This document shows, in pieces, positions 7,713 through 16,735 of a stretch of DNA of 64,000 bases. Source of the stretch: Modestobacter sp. DSM 44400 (lineage in GTDB: Bacteria > Actinomycetota > Actinomycetes > Mycobacteriales > Geodermatophilaceae); NCBI RefSeq assembly GCF_900107175.1, contig NZ_FNOZ01000009.1, positions 62,001-126,000 of the forward strand. The letters are read 5' to 3'. Position 1 is the first letter of the stretch; each line of letters begins with the position of its first letter. The position numbers and the translations under genes were made by a program. The notes beneath the pieces were generated by a model. The model was not told the origin of the DNA and did no database searches. It was given only the letters and a program-made list of their open reading frames with translations.

Positions 7713-9338
7713 ATGGAGCACCTGTTCACCCCGTCGACGTCCGCCGCGATCACCCGCACCCGCCGGCACTCGGTCGGTGACCTGCTGCACCGCACCGCCC
7801 GCCGGTACCCGGACAAGCTGGCCGTCGTCGCCGGCGGCCGCCGGTTCACCTTCGCCGAGTTCGACGTCGCGGTGAACCGCGCCGCCTCTGCGCTGGCCGG
7901 CCGCGGCCTGCGCAAGGGCGACCGCCTCGCGCTGCTCTCGCACAACTCGTGGCAGTACGCGGTCCTCGTCTTCGCGACGGCGCGGCTCGCGGTGGTCCTC
8001 GTCCCGGTCAACTTCATGCTCGGCGCCGACGAGATCGCCTACGTGCTCCGGCACTCGGGCGCGAGCGGCATGGTCGCCGAGGACGCACTCGTGCCCACCG
8101 CGGAGCAGGCACTGGCCACCGCCGGCGTGACGGGCGGGGTGCGGGGCTGGATCCCACTGACCGGCTCGGCGCCCGCTGCGGGCTGGGAGGACGTCGACGA
8201 CTGGTGGACCGCCGGCCCGGACACCGCTCCGGACGTGACCGTCGACGACGACGACCCGCTGCGGCTGATGTACACCTCCGGCACCGAATCGCGGCCCAAG
8301 GGCGTGATGCTGTCGAGCCGGTCGCTGATCAGCCAGTACATGAGCTGCGCGATCGACGGCGGCATGAGCGCCGAGGACGTCGAGCTGCACTCCCTGCCGA
8401 TGTACCACTGCGCCCAGCTGGACTGCTTCTTCTCCGTCGACGTCTACCTGGGCGCCACCAGCATCATCCTGCCCGGCCCGGACCCCGCGACGCTGCTGGC
8501 GACGATCGCGCGCGAGCAGGTCACCAAGCTGTTCTGCCCACCGACGGTGTGGATCTCGCTGCTGCGCCACCCGGACTTCGACAACACGGACCTGTCCAGC
8601 CTGCGCACGGGCTACTACGGCGCCTCCCCGATGCCGGTGGAGGTGCTGCGCGAGCTGCAGCGCCGGCTGCCGGACGTGCAGCTGTGGAACTTCTACGGCC
8701 AGACCGAGATGTCCCCGCTGGCCACGATCCTGCGCCCGCACGAGCAGCTGCCCCGGGCCGGCTCGGCCGGCCGGGCGGCGCTGAACGTCGAGACGATGCT
8801 GGTGGACGACGACGGCCACCCCGTGGCGCCCGGCGAGGTCGGTGAGATCGTGCACCGCAGCCCGCACGCCGCCCTGGGCTACTACAACGACGAGGAGAAG
8901 ACCGCCGAGGCATTCCGCGGCGGCTGGTTCCACTCCGGTGACCTGGGGATCATGAGCGCCGACGGCTACCTGTCGGTCGTCGACCGCAAGAAGGACATGA
9001 TCAAGACCGGCGGGGAGAACGTCGCCAGCCGCGAGATCGAGGAGACGATCTACGCACTGGACGGCGTCGCGGAGGTCGCGGTCTTCGGCATCAGCCACCC
9101 CTACTGGGTCGAGGCGGTCACCGCGGTCGTCGTCCCCAAGGCCGGCGGCGCGCTGACGGTCGAGGCCGTGCACGCTCACGCCGCGGCCACGCTCGCGGGC
9201 TTCAAACGGCCCAAGTACGTCGTCCTGGCCGACGCGCTGCCGAAGAACCCCAGCGGCAAGATCCTCAAGCGGGACCTCCGCGAGGAGCACGCCTCCCTCG
9301 CGCGGGGGACGGGGTCCGCCGGCACGGCCCAGCGGTAG
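7713..9338 (+). CDS. AMP-dependent acyl-CoA synthetase (ANL superfamily)
   Basis: This 541-residue enzyme activates a carboxylic acid to acyl-AMP and then acyl-CoA in the cytosol. Visible ANL motifs are LMYTSGTESRPKGVMLS (P-loop-like A3), LWNFYGQTEMSPLATI (A5), GGWFHSGDLGIM (A7), VDRKKDMIKTGGENV (A8) and the catalytic lysine near the end in LPKNPSGKILKRDL (A10). Length is normal. The ATG at 7713 follows GAGGG; an upstream in-frame ATG at 7662 has no good site and adds residues foreign to the family. It resembles the medium/long-chain fatty acid and unknown-acid group. The neighbouring genes do not reveal the substrate. Confidence 0.9.
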   Translation: MEHLFTPSTSAAITRTRRHSVGDLLHRTARRYPDKLAVVAGGRRFTFAEFDVAVNRAASALAGRGLRKGDRLALLSHNSWQYAVLVFATARLAVVLVPVNFMLGADEIAYVLRHSGASGMVAEDALVPTAEQALATAGVTGGVRGWIPLTGSAPAAGWEDVDDWWTAGPDTAPDVTVDDDDPLRLMYTSGTESRPKGVMLSSRSLISQYMSCAIDGGMSAEDVELHSLPMYHCAQLDCFFSVDVYLGATSIILPGPDPATLLATIAREQVTKLFCPPTVWISLLRHPDFDNTDLSSLRTGYYGASPMPVEVLRELQRRLPDVQLWNFYGQTEMSPLATILRPHEQLPRAGSAGRAALNVETMLVDDDGHPVAPGEVGEIVHRSPHAALGYYNDEEKTAEAFRGGWFHSGDLGIMSADGYLSVVDRKKDMIKTGGENVASREIEETIYALDGVAEVAVFGISHPYWVEAVTAVVVPKAGGALTVEAVHAHAAATLAGFKRPKYVVLADALPKNPSGKILKRDLREEHASLARGTGSAGTAQR

Positions 9339-9399
9339 TGCCCCGACGTCCGGGGACCCGACCCGGAGTGGTCACCGCTTACTGGGGTGGGGGGCGGAC

Positions 9400-9588
9400 A
9401 TGGCCACGGACCCACACGTCTTCCACCCCGGGCAGATCGTCGAGACCAGCGGCATCTACCGCTGCGACGTGGCGGAGGACGACCACTCCTTCGAGTCCAC
9501 CGACGTCAAGGGCCATCGCTTCCCACCGCTCCCCCACGGGTGCCAGGGAGGCGGCTGGGTGCTGCAGCAGGCGACCGCGCACCATTGA
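9400..9588 (+). CDS. Small conserved-looking protein (62 aa)
   Basis: A 62-residue frame starting MATDPHVFHPGQIVETSGIY reads on through RCDVAEDDHSFESTDVKGHRFPPLPHGC (segments DHSFESTDVKGHRF and PPLPHGCQGGGWVL) to AHH. It is compact and hydrophilic, with a FxPGQIVETSGIYRC opening reminiscent of small YjzC-like proteins. A G-rich ribosome-binding stretch precedes the ATG. Composition is unlike the Arg/Pro-rich shadows around it, which supports a real gene. It has two cysteines and several histidines that might bind metal. Function is unknown. Confidence 0.6.
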   Translation: MATDPHVFHPGQIVETSGIYRCDVAEDDHSFESTDVKGHRFPPLPHGCQGGGWVLQQATAHH

Positions 9589-9673
9589 TCCGACGGGACG
9601 GGGCAACGGCCGCGGACCGTCACCGCCAGCTACCTGATCGCTGCTGTTCTGATCCGTACGGCGAGGAGACCCG

Positions 9674-10777
9674 ATGGACCAGCGTGCCGTCCGAACGATC
9701 GGCGTGGTGGCACCCGGCCGACCGGCCATGCTCGACGACGTCGAACCCGCCCCCGGCCCCGGGCAGGCCTGGGTGTCCACCGAGTGGACCGGGATCAGCG
9801 CCGGCACCGAGGTCGCCCTGGTCCGCGGCACCGATCCGCAGCACCGGCTGTGCTGGGACCCGGACCTCCGGTCGTTCTCCTCGCACGGCCCCCCTGCCGG
9901 CTATCCGATCCGCGGGTTGGGTTACATGGAGGTCGGCCGGGTCACCGAGAGCCGAACGAAGACGCTCAGCGAGGGCTCGCTCGTCGCGATGGCCTTCGGG
10001 CACCGTACGGGGCGCTGTGTCGATCCGGCTGCCACCGTGGCGTTCCCGGTACCCGAGGACATGGACCCGCTGCTGGGCATCTACCTCGCCCAGATGGGCC
10101 CGATCTGCGTCAACGGACTGCTGCACGCCGCCGCGGACGTCGCCGGACCGGAGGCCGCGGTCGACGCCGGTGTCCGCGACCGGCACGTCCTGGTGACCGG
10201 GGCCGGCGTGATCGGACTGCTCACTGCGCTGCTGGCCGTCCACCACGGGGCCGCCGCGGTCGTCGTGGCGGAACCGTCACCCGAGCGTCGCGCGGTCGCG
10301 GAGGCACTCGGGCTGTCGGCCGTCGACGACTCGGACGGCCAGGCGTGGCTCGCTGTCAAGCAGCTGTGGCGGCACGGCCCGGGAGACCGCGGTGCCGACG
10401 TCGTCTTCCAGTGCCGGGGGCACGACATCTCCCTGGCCACCGCGCTGAAGGCCCTGCGCCCCCAGGGCACCGTGGTCGACCTCGGCTTCTACCAGGGTGG
10501 CGCGCCGTCCGTGCGGCTCGGTGAGGAGTTCCACCACAACGGCCTGGCGATCGTCTGCGCACAGATCTCCCGGGTGCCCCGCGGCATGGCAGTGGCCTGG
10601 ACCCGGACGGCGCTGGCCACGGTCACTCTCGATCTGCTCCGTGCGCGAGGAGGTGACATCCGCAGGCACCTGGTGACCGATGTCGTTTCCTTCGACAACG
10701 GGCCGGAGTTCCTCGCCGATCTCGCCACGCGGCGCCGGGGCGGTTTGCAAGCGGTCCTCCAGGTCACCCCGGCGTGA
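9674..10777 (+). CDS. MDR-superfamily dehydrogenase
   Basis: This 367-residue protein has a GroES-like N-terminal half and a Rossmann domain with HVLVTGAGVIGLLTALLAVH as the NAD(P)-binding turn, then VVVAEPSPERRAVAEALGL as the second strand. The usual structural-zinc cysteine cluster and the GHE motif of zinc alcohol dehydrogenases are not visible, so it may be a zinc-independent or atypical member. It starts at an ATG after GGCGAGGAGACCCG. Its stop overlaps the GTG of the glycosyltransferase by 4 bp, and that gene in turn overlaps an oxidoreductase, so all three are translationally coupled. Joint action on a sugar or sugar-like substrate is inferred. Confidence 0.78.
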   Translation: MDQRAVRTIGVVAPGRPAMLDDVEPAPGPGQAWVSTEWTGISAGTEVALVRGTDPQHRLCWDPDLRSFSSHGPPAGYPIRGLGYMEVGRVTESRTKTLSEGSLVAMAFGHRTGRCVDPAATVAFPVPEDMDPLLGIYLAQMGPICVNGLLHAAADVAGPEAAVDAGVRDRHVLVTGAGVIGLLTALLAVHHGAAAVVVAEPSPERRAVAEALGLSAVDDSDGQAWLAVKQLWRHGPGDRGADVVFQCRGHDISLATALKALRPQGTVVDLGFYQGGAPSVRLGEEFHHNGLAIVCAQISRVPRGMAVAWTRTALATVTLDLLRARGGDIRRHLVTDVVSFDNGPEFLADLATRRRGGLQAVLQVTPA

Positions 10778-11952
10778 GCTGGGCACACCCGGGGCGGGCA
10801 CCGGGAGCTGGGTCGCCCGGACGGCGTTCGATCTGCTTCTACACGCCTTCAACCGAGCCGTCGGGGATGGGCGCGCACATGCTGGACCTGGTGGCGGAGT
10901 ACGTGCCGGTCGCGGACGTGTCGGTCATGTTCCGCCCGACCGAGGGGGGCCGGCGGCTGTTGGCGGAGGCCGCCGCCCTGGGCGCGCGGACCGTGGCGAT
11001 CCCGTCGCCGCGCGACCCCGACTTCGGCACCGTCGTCACGGGCTTCCTGACGTCCCATCCCGCGGACGTCTTCCACTGCCACGTCGGCATGGGCGTGGAA
11101 GACTTCGACGGCGTTCGCCTCGCGCGAGCGGCCGGCTGCGCGGCGGTCGTGCAGACCCAGCACCAGCCGTTCCTGCTGTCCCACCCCCGCAAGCGCGCCG
11201 GATGGCACCACGCCGTGGAGCAGGTGGACCGCCTCATCGCGGTGTCCGAAGCCCTGGGACGCACCTATGAACGGATCGGCGCCGCACCGGGACGCCTCAC
11301 CACCGTCCCCAACGGCGTCGCCCCGCGGACACACCAGCTCGGCAGGGCAGCGGCCCGCGGCCTGCTGGGCCTGGGCAGGGAGCAGCCGGTCGTGCTGACG
11401 ATCGGCCGGCTCGCACCCTTCAAAGGGCACCGTCACCTGATCGACGCCATCCCCCAGGTGGCGGCCCAGTTCCCCGAGGTCGTCGTCGTCCTCGTCGGCG
11501 ACGGCGCACTGCGTGGCGCCCTGGCCAAGCACGCGGCCGGCCTCGGGATCTCCGACCGGGTGTACTTCGCCGGCCACCGACCGGACGCCCGCCTGCTGCT
11601 CGACGCTGCTGACGTGTTCGTCCTGCCCTCGCTGCACGAGGGGATGCCCCTGGTGGCGTTGGAGGCGATGGAAGCCGGGTTGCCCGTGGTCGGCACCCGT
11701 GTCACCGGAACGGAGGAGGTCGTCGTGGACGGAGAGACCGGTGCCCTGGTCCCGCCGGGGAACGCCACTGCGCTGGCCACGGCGATGGCCGCCCTGCTCC
11801 GGAACCCCGACCGGCGACGCGTGTCCGGTGAGGCGGGCCAACGCCGGTACCTGGAGCGCTTCACCCGCGACCGGATGGCCGCGGCCACCTGGGCGGTCTA
11901 CGACGAGGCACTGCAGGCAGGCCGCAGCGACCCCTGCGGAGTGCAGCCGTGA
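10774..11952 (+). CDS. GT4-family glycosyltransferase
   Basis: This 392-residue retaining GT-B glycosyltransferase has an N-terminal domain with the substrate loop EPSGMGAHMLDLVAEYV and DVFHCHVGMG. The C-terminal GT4 domain shows VVLTIGRLAPFKGHRHLIDA, VVVLVGDGALRGAL, FAGHRPDARLLLDAADVFVL and the EX7E nucleotide-sugar motif in LHEGMPLVALEAMEAGLPVV. It starts at a GTG inside the preceding stop (GTGA). It would transfer a sugar from a nucleotide sugar to an acceptor in the cytoplasm or at the inner membrane face. Acceptor and donor are unknown. It is flanked by two coupled NAD(P) oxidoreductases, an arrangement suggesting modification of one shared metabolite. Confidence 0.88.
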   Translation: MSWAHPGRAPGAGSPGRRSICFYTPSTEPSGMGAHMLDLVAEYVPVADVSVMFRPTEGGRRLLAEAAALGARTVAIPSPRDPDFGTVVTGFLTSHPADVFHCHVGMGVEDFDGVRLARAAGCAAVVQTQHQPFLLSHPRKRAGWHHAVEQVDRLIAVSEALGRTYERIGAAPGRLTTVPNGVAPRTHQLGRAAARGLLGLGREQPVVLTIGRLAPFKGHRHLIDAIPQVAAQFPEVVVVLVGDGALRGALAKHAAGLGISDRVYFAGHRPDARLLLDAADVFVLPSLHEGMPLVALEAMEAGLPVVGTRVTGTEEVVVDGETGALVPPGNATALATAMAALLRNPDRRRVSGEAGQRRYLERFTRDRMAAATWAVYDEALQAGRSDPCGVQP

Positions 11953-12938
11953 GCAGGCTGCGGGTCGCCTGCGTCGGCACGGGCTTCATCGCCGGCCGGC
12001 ACCTGAGCGCGCTGACCGGCTTCGACGACGTCGAGATCGTCGCTGTCGCTGACGCCGTGCCGGAACGCGCAGCGGACACGGCCGCCCGGTACGGAGCCCG
12101 CGCGTATCCCGATGGATCGGCGCTCCTGGAGTCCGAGGAGCTCGACGCGGTCTGGCTGTGCGTGCCCCCGTTCGCCCACGGCCCGCTGGAGGCAGCAGCC
12201 CTCGAGCGTCGGCTGCCGTTCTTCGTGGAGAAGCCGCTCGCCTCCGACCTGGCGACCGCCGTCCAGATCGCCGGCGCGGTCCGCGAAGCGCACCTGGTCA
12301 CCGCGGTGGGCTACCACTGGCGGCACCTGGATCTGGTCCACCAGGCCGCCGGACTGCTGGTCGAGACCCCGGCGCAGCTGGTCACCGGCCACTGGCTGGA
12401 CAAGACACCCCCGGTGCCGTGGTGGTCCCAGCGCACCCGATCGGGCGGGCAGGTGCTCGAGCAGACCACTCACGTCTTCGACCTGGCCCGACTGCTGGTC
12501 GGGGAGGTCGACACCATCACGGCCGCCGAGCGGACCGCCTCACGACAGCACGGCGACGACGGCGACGTCCCCACCGCGGCAAGTGCACTGCTCACCTTTG
12601 CCTCCGGGGCCGTCGGCACCATCTCCTCCGCGCGCATCCTCGGCCGGCGACACCGGGTGGGGCTGCAGCTCGTGGCCGAGGGCAGGGCCATCGACATCTC
12701 GGAGCGGGGGCTCACCGACCACGAACTCCGCGTGGCCACCGCGACGGGCGAGCGGGTCGACCAGTCGATCCAGGACCCGATCAGCCGGGAGGACCGGGAG
12801 TTCCTCGACGTGCTCCTCGGCCGGGCACCGCACACCCGGGTTCCCTACCAGGAGGCTCTGCGCAGCCACGCACTCGCCTGGGCAGCTGACCGGTCCGCGC
12901 GCGAGGGCGGCCCCATCCGGCCCGACCAACAGATCTGA
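11949..12938 (+). CDS. Gfo/Idh/MocA-family oxidoreductase
   Basis: This 329-residue NAD(P)-dependent sugar or inositol oxidoreductase has a Rossmann start VACVGTGFIAGRHLSAL, the acidic turn VAVADAVPERA, and the family's EKP motif in FFVEKPLASDL, whose lysine is catalytic. The C-terminal alpha/beta domain has VTAVGYHWRHLD and GGQVLEQTTHVFDLARLL, where His would complete the active site. It starts at a GTG that overlaps the glycosyltransferase stop by 4 bp. It is the last gene of the MDR/GT4/Gfo cassette, with a G/C-rich gap of about 120 bp before the next operon. Substrate is not deducible. Confidence 0.87.
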   Translation: MSRLRVACVGTGFIAGRHLSALTGFDDVEIVAVADAVPERAADTAARYGARAYPDGSALLESEELDAVWLCVPPFAHGPLEAAALERRLPFFVEKPLASDLATAVQIAGAVREAHLVTAVGYHWRHLDLVHQAAGLLVETPAQLVTGHWLDKTPPVPWWSQRTRSGGQVLEQTTHVFDLARLLVGEVDTITAAERTASRQHGDDGDVPTAASALLTFASGAVGTISSARILGRRHRVGLQLVAEGRAIDISERGLTDHELRVATATGERVDQSIQDPISREDREFLDVLLGRAPHTRVPYQEALRSHALAWAADRSAREGGPIRPDQQI

Positions 12939-13059
12939 CCCAGGAGCCCGGGCGGTGCGTCGATCGAGCTCACGGTTGATCTCCCGCTGGCAGAACCGCG
13001 TCGGGGCCCCTTACATCCACGGCTGCGCGCCCGTAGCCTCCCCCGCGAGGTGAGCTCTC

Positions 13060-14127
13060 TTGACGGAGTCGGTCGCTCCACCTGCCGGGAGTCGCCGGCC
13101 ACGCACCGCGCCCGCACTGGCGACTGCCCTGGTGCTGGTGCTCGCCGCCTGCGGTGGGACCAGCACCGGGGCGGGGTCGTCCGGCGGGGCAGGGTCGTCC
13201 GGCGGGGCAGGGTCGTCCAGTGAGGCGGCGTCACCAGAGGCGCTTACCCTCTACACCTGCGTCAGCGACACGACGATCCAGCCGGTCCTCGAGGCGTTCG
13301 AGAAGAGTCAGCCGGGCAGCACGGTCGACCTGTTTCGCGCCCCCACCGGGGAACTCAACGCCCGGGTGGCGGCCGACGTCCGGTCGGGCGGGCTGCGCGC
13401 CGACGTCATCTGGGGGTGTGACCCGCTGACCGTGCAGGCCTTCGTCGACCAGGGCCTCGTCGGCGGCTGGACCCCGCCCGGAGCCGACGCGATCCCCACC
13501 CAGTACCGCACCGACGACTACGTCGGCGCCGCCGTCCTCTACCTGGTGGCCGTGCACCGCACCGACGTCCCCGCACCACGTGCCTGGTCCGACCTGACCG
13601 GTCCCGACTACACCGGCGCGGTGGCCGTGCCCGACCCCTCCGTCGCCGCCTCGGCGCTCGGCGCGCTGGGCTGGTTCGCGGCGGCACCAGGCTACGGCCT
13701 GGACTTCTACCGGGACCTGAAGAGCAACGGGGCCGTCCAGGTGAAGACGCCGGACGACGTCACCACCGGCGTGGCCCAGGGCATCTACGACGCGGGCATG
13801 ACCACCGCCAACGCCGCCTACGCGGCCCGGGACGACGGCTCCCCCGTGGACGTCGTCTGGCCAGAGCCTGGCGCGGTCGCCATCTATGGACCGGTCGCGC
13901 TCGCCACGCACAGCGCCGACTCGCAGGTCGCCCAGGACTTCATCTCCTTCGTCGTCGGCGCCGACGGGCAGCGGGTGCTCGGGGAGGCCGGCTCCTATCC
14001 CACCCGGCCCGGCGGGGCCGGCCCCACCGTGCCCGCGGACGCGCCGATCGTCTTCCCGGACTGGGCCACGATCGGGCAGTCCCGGGACACCATCCTCAGT
14101 AGCTACCAGCAGCTCTTCGGCGGCTGA
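13060..14127 (+). CDS. Iron(III)-type ABC transporter substrate-binding lipoprotein
   Basis: This 355-residue extracellular solute-binding protein begins at a TTG behind GAGGTGAG. A lipoprotein signal peptide is clear: TALVLVLAACGG, with the lipobox cysteine near residue 31. A Gly/Ser linker follows, built from an 18-bp tandem repeat. The mature part (LTLYTCVSDTTIQPVLEAFE, RVAADVRSGGLRADVIWG) resembles family 1 periplasmic binding proteins of the FbpA/AfuA and phosphonate type. The next two genes encode the matching two-domain permease and ATPase. Ferric iron is the typical cargo of this set, but putrescine- or phosphonate-like cargo cannot be excluded, since the FbpA tyrosine ligands are not clearly visible. 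Confidence 0.82.
   Translation: MTESVAPPAGSRRPRTAPALATALVLVLAACGGTSTGAGSSGGAGSSGGAGSSSEAASPEALTLYTCVSDTTIQPVLEAFEKSQPGSTVDLFRAPTGELNARVAADVRSGGLRADVIWGCDPLTVQAFVDQGLVGGWTPPGADAIPTQYRTDDYVGAAVLYLVAVHRTDVPAPRAWSDLTGPDYTGAVAVPDPSVAASALGALGWFAAAPGYGLDFYRDLKSNGAVQVKTPDDVTTGVAQGIYDAGMTTANAAYAARDDGSPVDVVWPEPGAVAIYGPVALATHSADSQVAQDFISFVVGADGQRVLGEAGSYPTRPGGAGPTVPADAPIVFPDWATIGQSRDTILSSYQQLFGG
13174..13218. repeat. 18-bp tandem repeat in the lipoprotein linker
   Basis: The unit gggtcgtccggcggggca occurs at 13174-13191 and 13192-13209, followed by a half copy to 13218. It encodes the flexible GSSGGA linker between the acylated cysteine and the binding domain. Copy number could vary without breaking the frame, since the unit is a multiple of three. 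Confidence 0.85.
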
Positions 14128-14130
14128 GCG

Positions 14131-15765
14131 GTGCGCGGCGGCGGTTCGGCCCTGCCCCGGGCCGGCGCCACGGCCGCCGTCGTCGTCCCGCTCGCCGCCC
14201 TCGTCGCGTTCCCGTTGTTCCGGCTGGTCCAGGTGGCGTGGCAGGAGGGCGGCGGCGATCTCTCGGGCGTCCTCGGCGCGGACGGCCTGGGGACGGCGCT
14301 GCGCAACACCGTCGTCCTCGCCGCCGGCGTCACCCTCGCCGCGGTGCCGCTCGGGGTCGTGCTGGCGCTGGTGCTGCGCCGGTCGGACCTGCCCGGTCGA
14401 GCGTTCTGGCAGGCCACCGTCCTGGCGCCGGTGGTGGTGCCCGACTTCGTCCTCGGCTACAGCTGGACCCAGGCCTACGCGCGGGCGGGCTTCACCGACA
14501 CCCTGCTGGGACTGTCCTGGGCCGGCGTCCAGGGCCCGCTTGGGGTGTGGCTCGTGCTGGTCGTCAACGCGTCGCCGCTGGCCTACCTGGTCGTCGCGGT
14601 CGGCCTGGCCGCCCGGGCCGAGCCGGACCTCGAACGCGCGGCCCGGGTCTCCGGCGCAGGCTCCGCGACGACGCTGGTCACCATCACGCTCCGGCTCGTG
14701 TTCCCGGCAGTGGCCGCCGCAGCCGTGCTGGTGTTCGTGCTGACCCTGGGCACCTTCGCGATCCCGCAGGTCCTCGGCGCGCCCGCCGGGTTCAGCACCG
14801 TCACCACGCGGATCTACGCCGACCTCTCCATCGGCGGCGACCCGGCGTCGTTCGTCGAGGCGGTCACTCTCGCCCTGCTGCTCGTCCTCGTCGCCGCGGC
14901 CACGGTGGCACCCGCCGACTCGATCCTCGGACCGCGGCTACGGGCTGCCCGGCCGGCCGACGCGCAGGCGGCACACCCGGTGCCCGGACGGCAGACGGTG
15001 CGGCGGGCCGAGGCCGTCGTCCTGGGCGGGTACCTGGCGTTCAGCATGTGCCTGCCACTGGCCGCGCTGGCGCTCTCCTCGGTCACCCGGGCCCTCGGGG
15101 TGCCGCCCACCCCGGCCAACTGGACCCTGGACTCCTTCCGGGGCGTGCTCACCGTCCGCACCCTCGAGGCGCTCGGCCGGAGCCTGGGCCTGTCCGTCGT
15201 CGCGGCGACCCTGCTCGTCGTGCTCGGCGGCCTGGTGGCGGTGGCCGAGCGGCGCCGCGCCGGCCGCGCGACCGCGTCCCTGATCACCCTGACCCTCGTC
15301 CTGCCCGGCTCGACGCTCGCAGTCGCGCTGCTGATCGCTTACGGGCGCTGGCTGTCCGGGTCGCTGGCGCTGATCCTGCTGGCCTACCTGGCCAAGCTGT
15401 GGGCCTTCGCGCACCGGCCGATCGCCGGCGCGCTGGACCGGCTGCCCCCCGCGGAGCTGTACGCCGCCCGGGCCAGCGGCGCCGGCGTGCTCACCGCCGT
15501 CCGCACCGTCGCGCTGCGGCCGTTGGCGCCGGCCCTGCTCGGGGCGTGGCTGGTCTGCTTCCTCACCGCCCTGCACGAGGTCACCATGTCCAGCCTGCTC
15601 TACGGCCCGGGCAGCGAGACGCTGGCGGTCATCGTGCTCAACAGCTCCGAGCTCGGCCGGATCGGGCCGACCGCGGCACTGTCCGTCGTCCTCACCCTGC
15701 TCGTCGCCGTCCCGGGGATCCTGCTGTGGTGGGCCAGCAACCGGCTGCGGACACGTGCCGGCTGA
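14131..15765 (+). CDS. Two-domain ABC permease, FbpB type
   Basis: This 544-residue permease has two fused BPD-transport modules, each with about six membrane helices. The family's cytoplasmic EAA-like loops are visible twice: LERAARVSGAGSATTLVTIT near residue 170 and LYAARASGAGVLTAVRTVAL near residue 445. This fused form is typical of ferric-iron (FbpB/SfuB) importers. The GTG start lies three bases after the binding-protein stop, and the 3' end overlaps the ATPase gene by 11 bases, so the three genes form one operon. The permease would form the whole membrane channel, docking an ATPase dimer through the two loops. Confidence 0.9.
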   Translation: MRGGGSALPRAGATAAVVVPLAALVAFPLFRLVQVAWQEGGGDLSGVLGADGLGTALRNTVVLAAGVTLAAVPLGVVLALVLRRSDLPGRAFWQATVLAPVVVPDFVLGYSWTQAYARAGFTDTLLGLSWAGVQGPLGVWLVLVVNASPLAYLVVAVGLAARAEPDLERAARVSGAGSATTLVTITLRLVFPAVAAAAVLVFVLTLGTFAIPQVLGAPAGFSTVTTRIYADLSIGGDPASFVEAVTLALLLVLVAAATVAPADSILGPRLRAARPADAQAAHPVPGRQTVRRAEAVVLGGYLAFSMCLPLAALALSSVTRALGVPPTPANWTLDSFRGVLTVRTLEALGRSLGLSVVAATLLVVLGGLVAVAERRRAGRATASLITLTLVLPGSTLAVALLIAYGRWLSGSLALILLAYLAKLWAFAHRPIAGALDRLPPAELYAARASGAGVLTAVRTVALRPLAPALLGAWLVCFLTALHEVTMSSLLYGPGSETLAVIVLNSSELGRIGPTAALSVVLTLLVAVPGILLWWASNRLRTRAG

Positions 15766-16732
15766 ACCGGCGCTCGAGGTCCGGGACCTCGTCGTGGCCT
15801 ACGGCCGGACGACGGCGCTGTGCGGGGTGAGCCTCAGCGTCGGGACGGCGGAGGTGCTGGCCCTGCTCGGCCCGTCGGGCTCGGGCAAGTCGACCCTGCT
15901 CCAGGCCGTGGCCGGGTTCGTCGTGCCCAGCGCCGGCACCGTCCGGCTGGGCGGGACGACCGTGGCGGGCAACTGCCGGCCGGTCCCACCGGAGCGCCGG
16001 GACCTCGGGGTGGTCTTCCAGAACTACGCGCTGTGGCCGCACCTGTCGGCGCTGGACACCGTGGCCTATCCCGCCCGGCGGCGCGGCGTCGGCCGGCCGC
16101 AGGCCCGCAGCGAGGCACGGGCAATTTTGGAGCGGCTGCGCATCGCGCACCTGGCCGACCGGAAGCCCGCCGAGCTCTCCGGCGGCGAGCAGCAGCGGGT
16201 GGGCCTGGCCCGGGCGCTGGCCCGCCGGCCCGCGGTCTACCTGTTCGACGAGCCGACCGCGCACCTGGACACCCACGTGCGCGGGGTCTTCCTCGCCGAG
16301 CTGGTCGCCCGCCAGCGCGAGGCCGGCGCCGCCGCCGTGTACGCCACGCACGACGCGGAGGAAGCGCTGGGGCTGGCCGACCGGGTCGCCCTGCTGTCCG
16401 AGGGACGGCTGTTGCAGATCGGCACGCCTCAGCAGGTCTACGACGAGCCCGTGGACCTGTTCGCCGCCCGGCTCACCGGCCCCGCGTCGCTGATCGACGC
16501 CCCGGACGGTGGGGGCACGGTGCTGGTGCGGCCCGGCTGGGCGCGGCTCGGGGGCCCGCTGGAGGCCGAGGTGCGCGCGGTCTGGTTCCGCGGCCCGCAC
16601 TCCGACCACCTGGTCGCCGGCCCGTTGGGTGAGCTGCTCGTCCGGGAGCCCGGCCCGCCGCGGCACCCGGTCGGCGCCCGGGTGGGGTGGACGCTGCTGC
16701 GCAGCTGGCCGCTACCCGGGCCGACCGGGTGA
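15755..16732 (+). CDS. ABC transporter ATPase, FbpC type
   Basis: This 325-residue ATPase powers the iron-type importer. It shows Walker A GPSGSGKSTLLQAVAGF, Q-loop VVFQNYALWPHL, signature LSGGEQQRVGLARAL, Walker B AVYLFDEPTAHLD and switch His in VYATHDAEEALGL. A short TOBE-like C-terminal domain (about residues 235-325) follows, with LVRPGWARL and RAVWFRGPHSDHLV, as in FbpC/PotA proteins. The GTG start is inside the permease gene (11-bp overlap). It converges on the hydrogenase cluster with only three bases between the stops, so both transcripts may end in each other's coding region. Confidence 0.9.
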   Translation: MPAEPALEVRDLVVAYGRTTALCGVSLSVGTAEVLALLGPSGSGKSTLLQAVAGFVVPSAGTVRLGGTTVAGNCRPVPPERRDLGVVFQNYALWPHLSALDTVAYPARRRGVGRPQARSEARAILERLRIAHLADRKPAELSGGEQQRVGLARALARRPAVYLFDEPTAHLDTHVRGVFLAELVARQREAGAAAVYATHDAEEALGLADRVALLSEGRLLQIGTPQQVYDEPVDLFAARLTGPASLIDAPDGGGTVLVRPGWARLGGPLEAEVRAVWFRGPHSDHLVAGPLGELLVREPGPPRHPVGARVGWTLLRSWPLPGPTG

Positions 16733-16735
16733 GAG

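Noticed and set aside
13060-16732. Firm assignment as a ferric-iron importer
   Set aside because: The permease and ATPase fit, but the tyrosine ligands of FbpA-type binding proteins are not clear, so the substrate is left as a type, not a fact.
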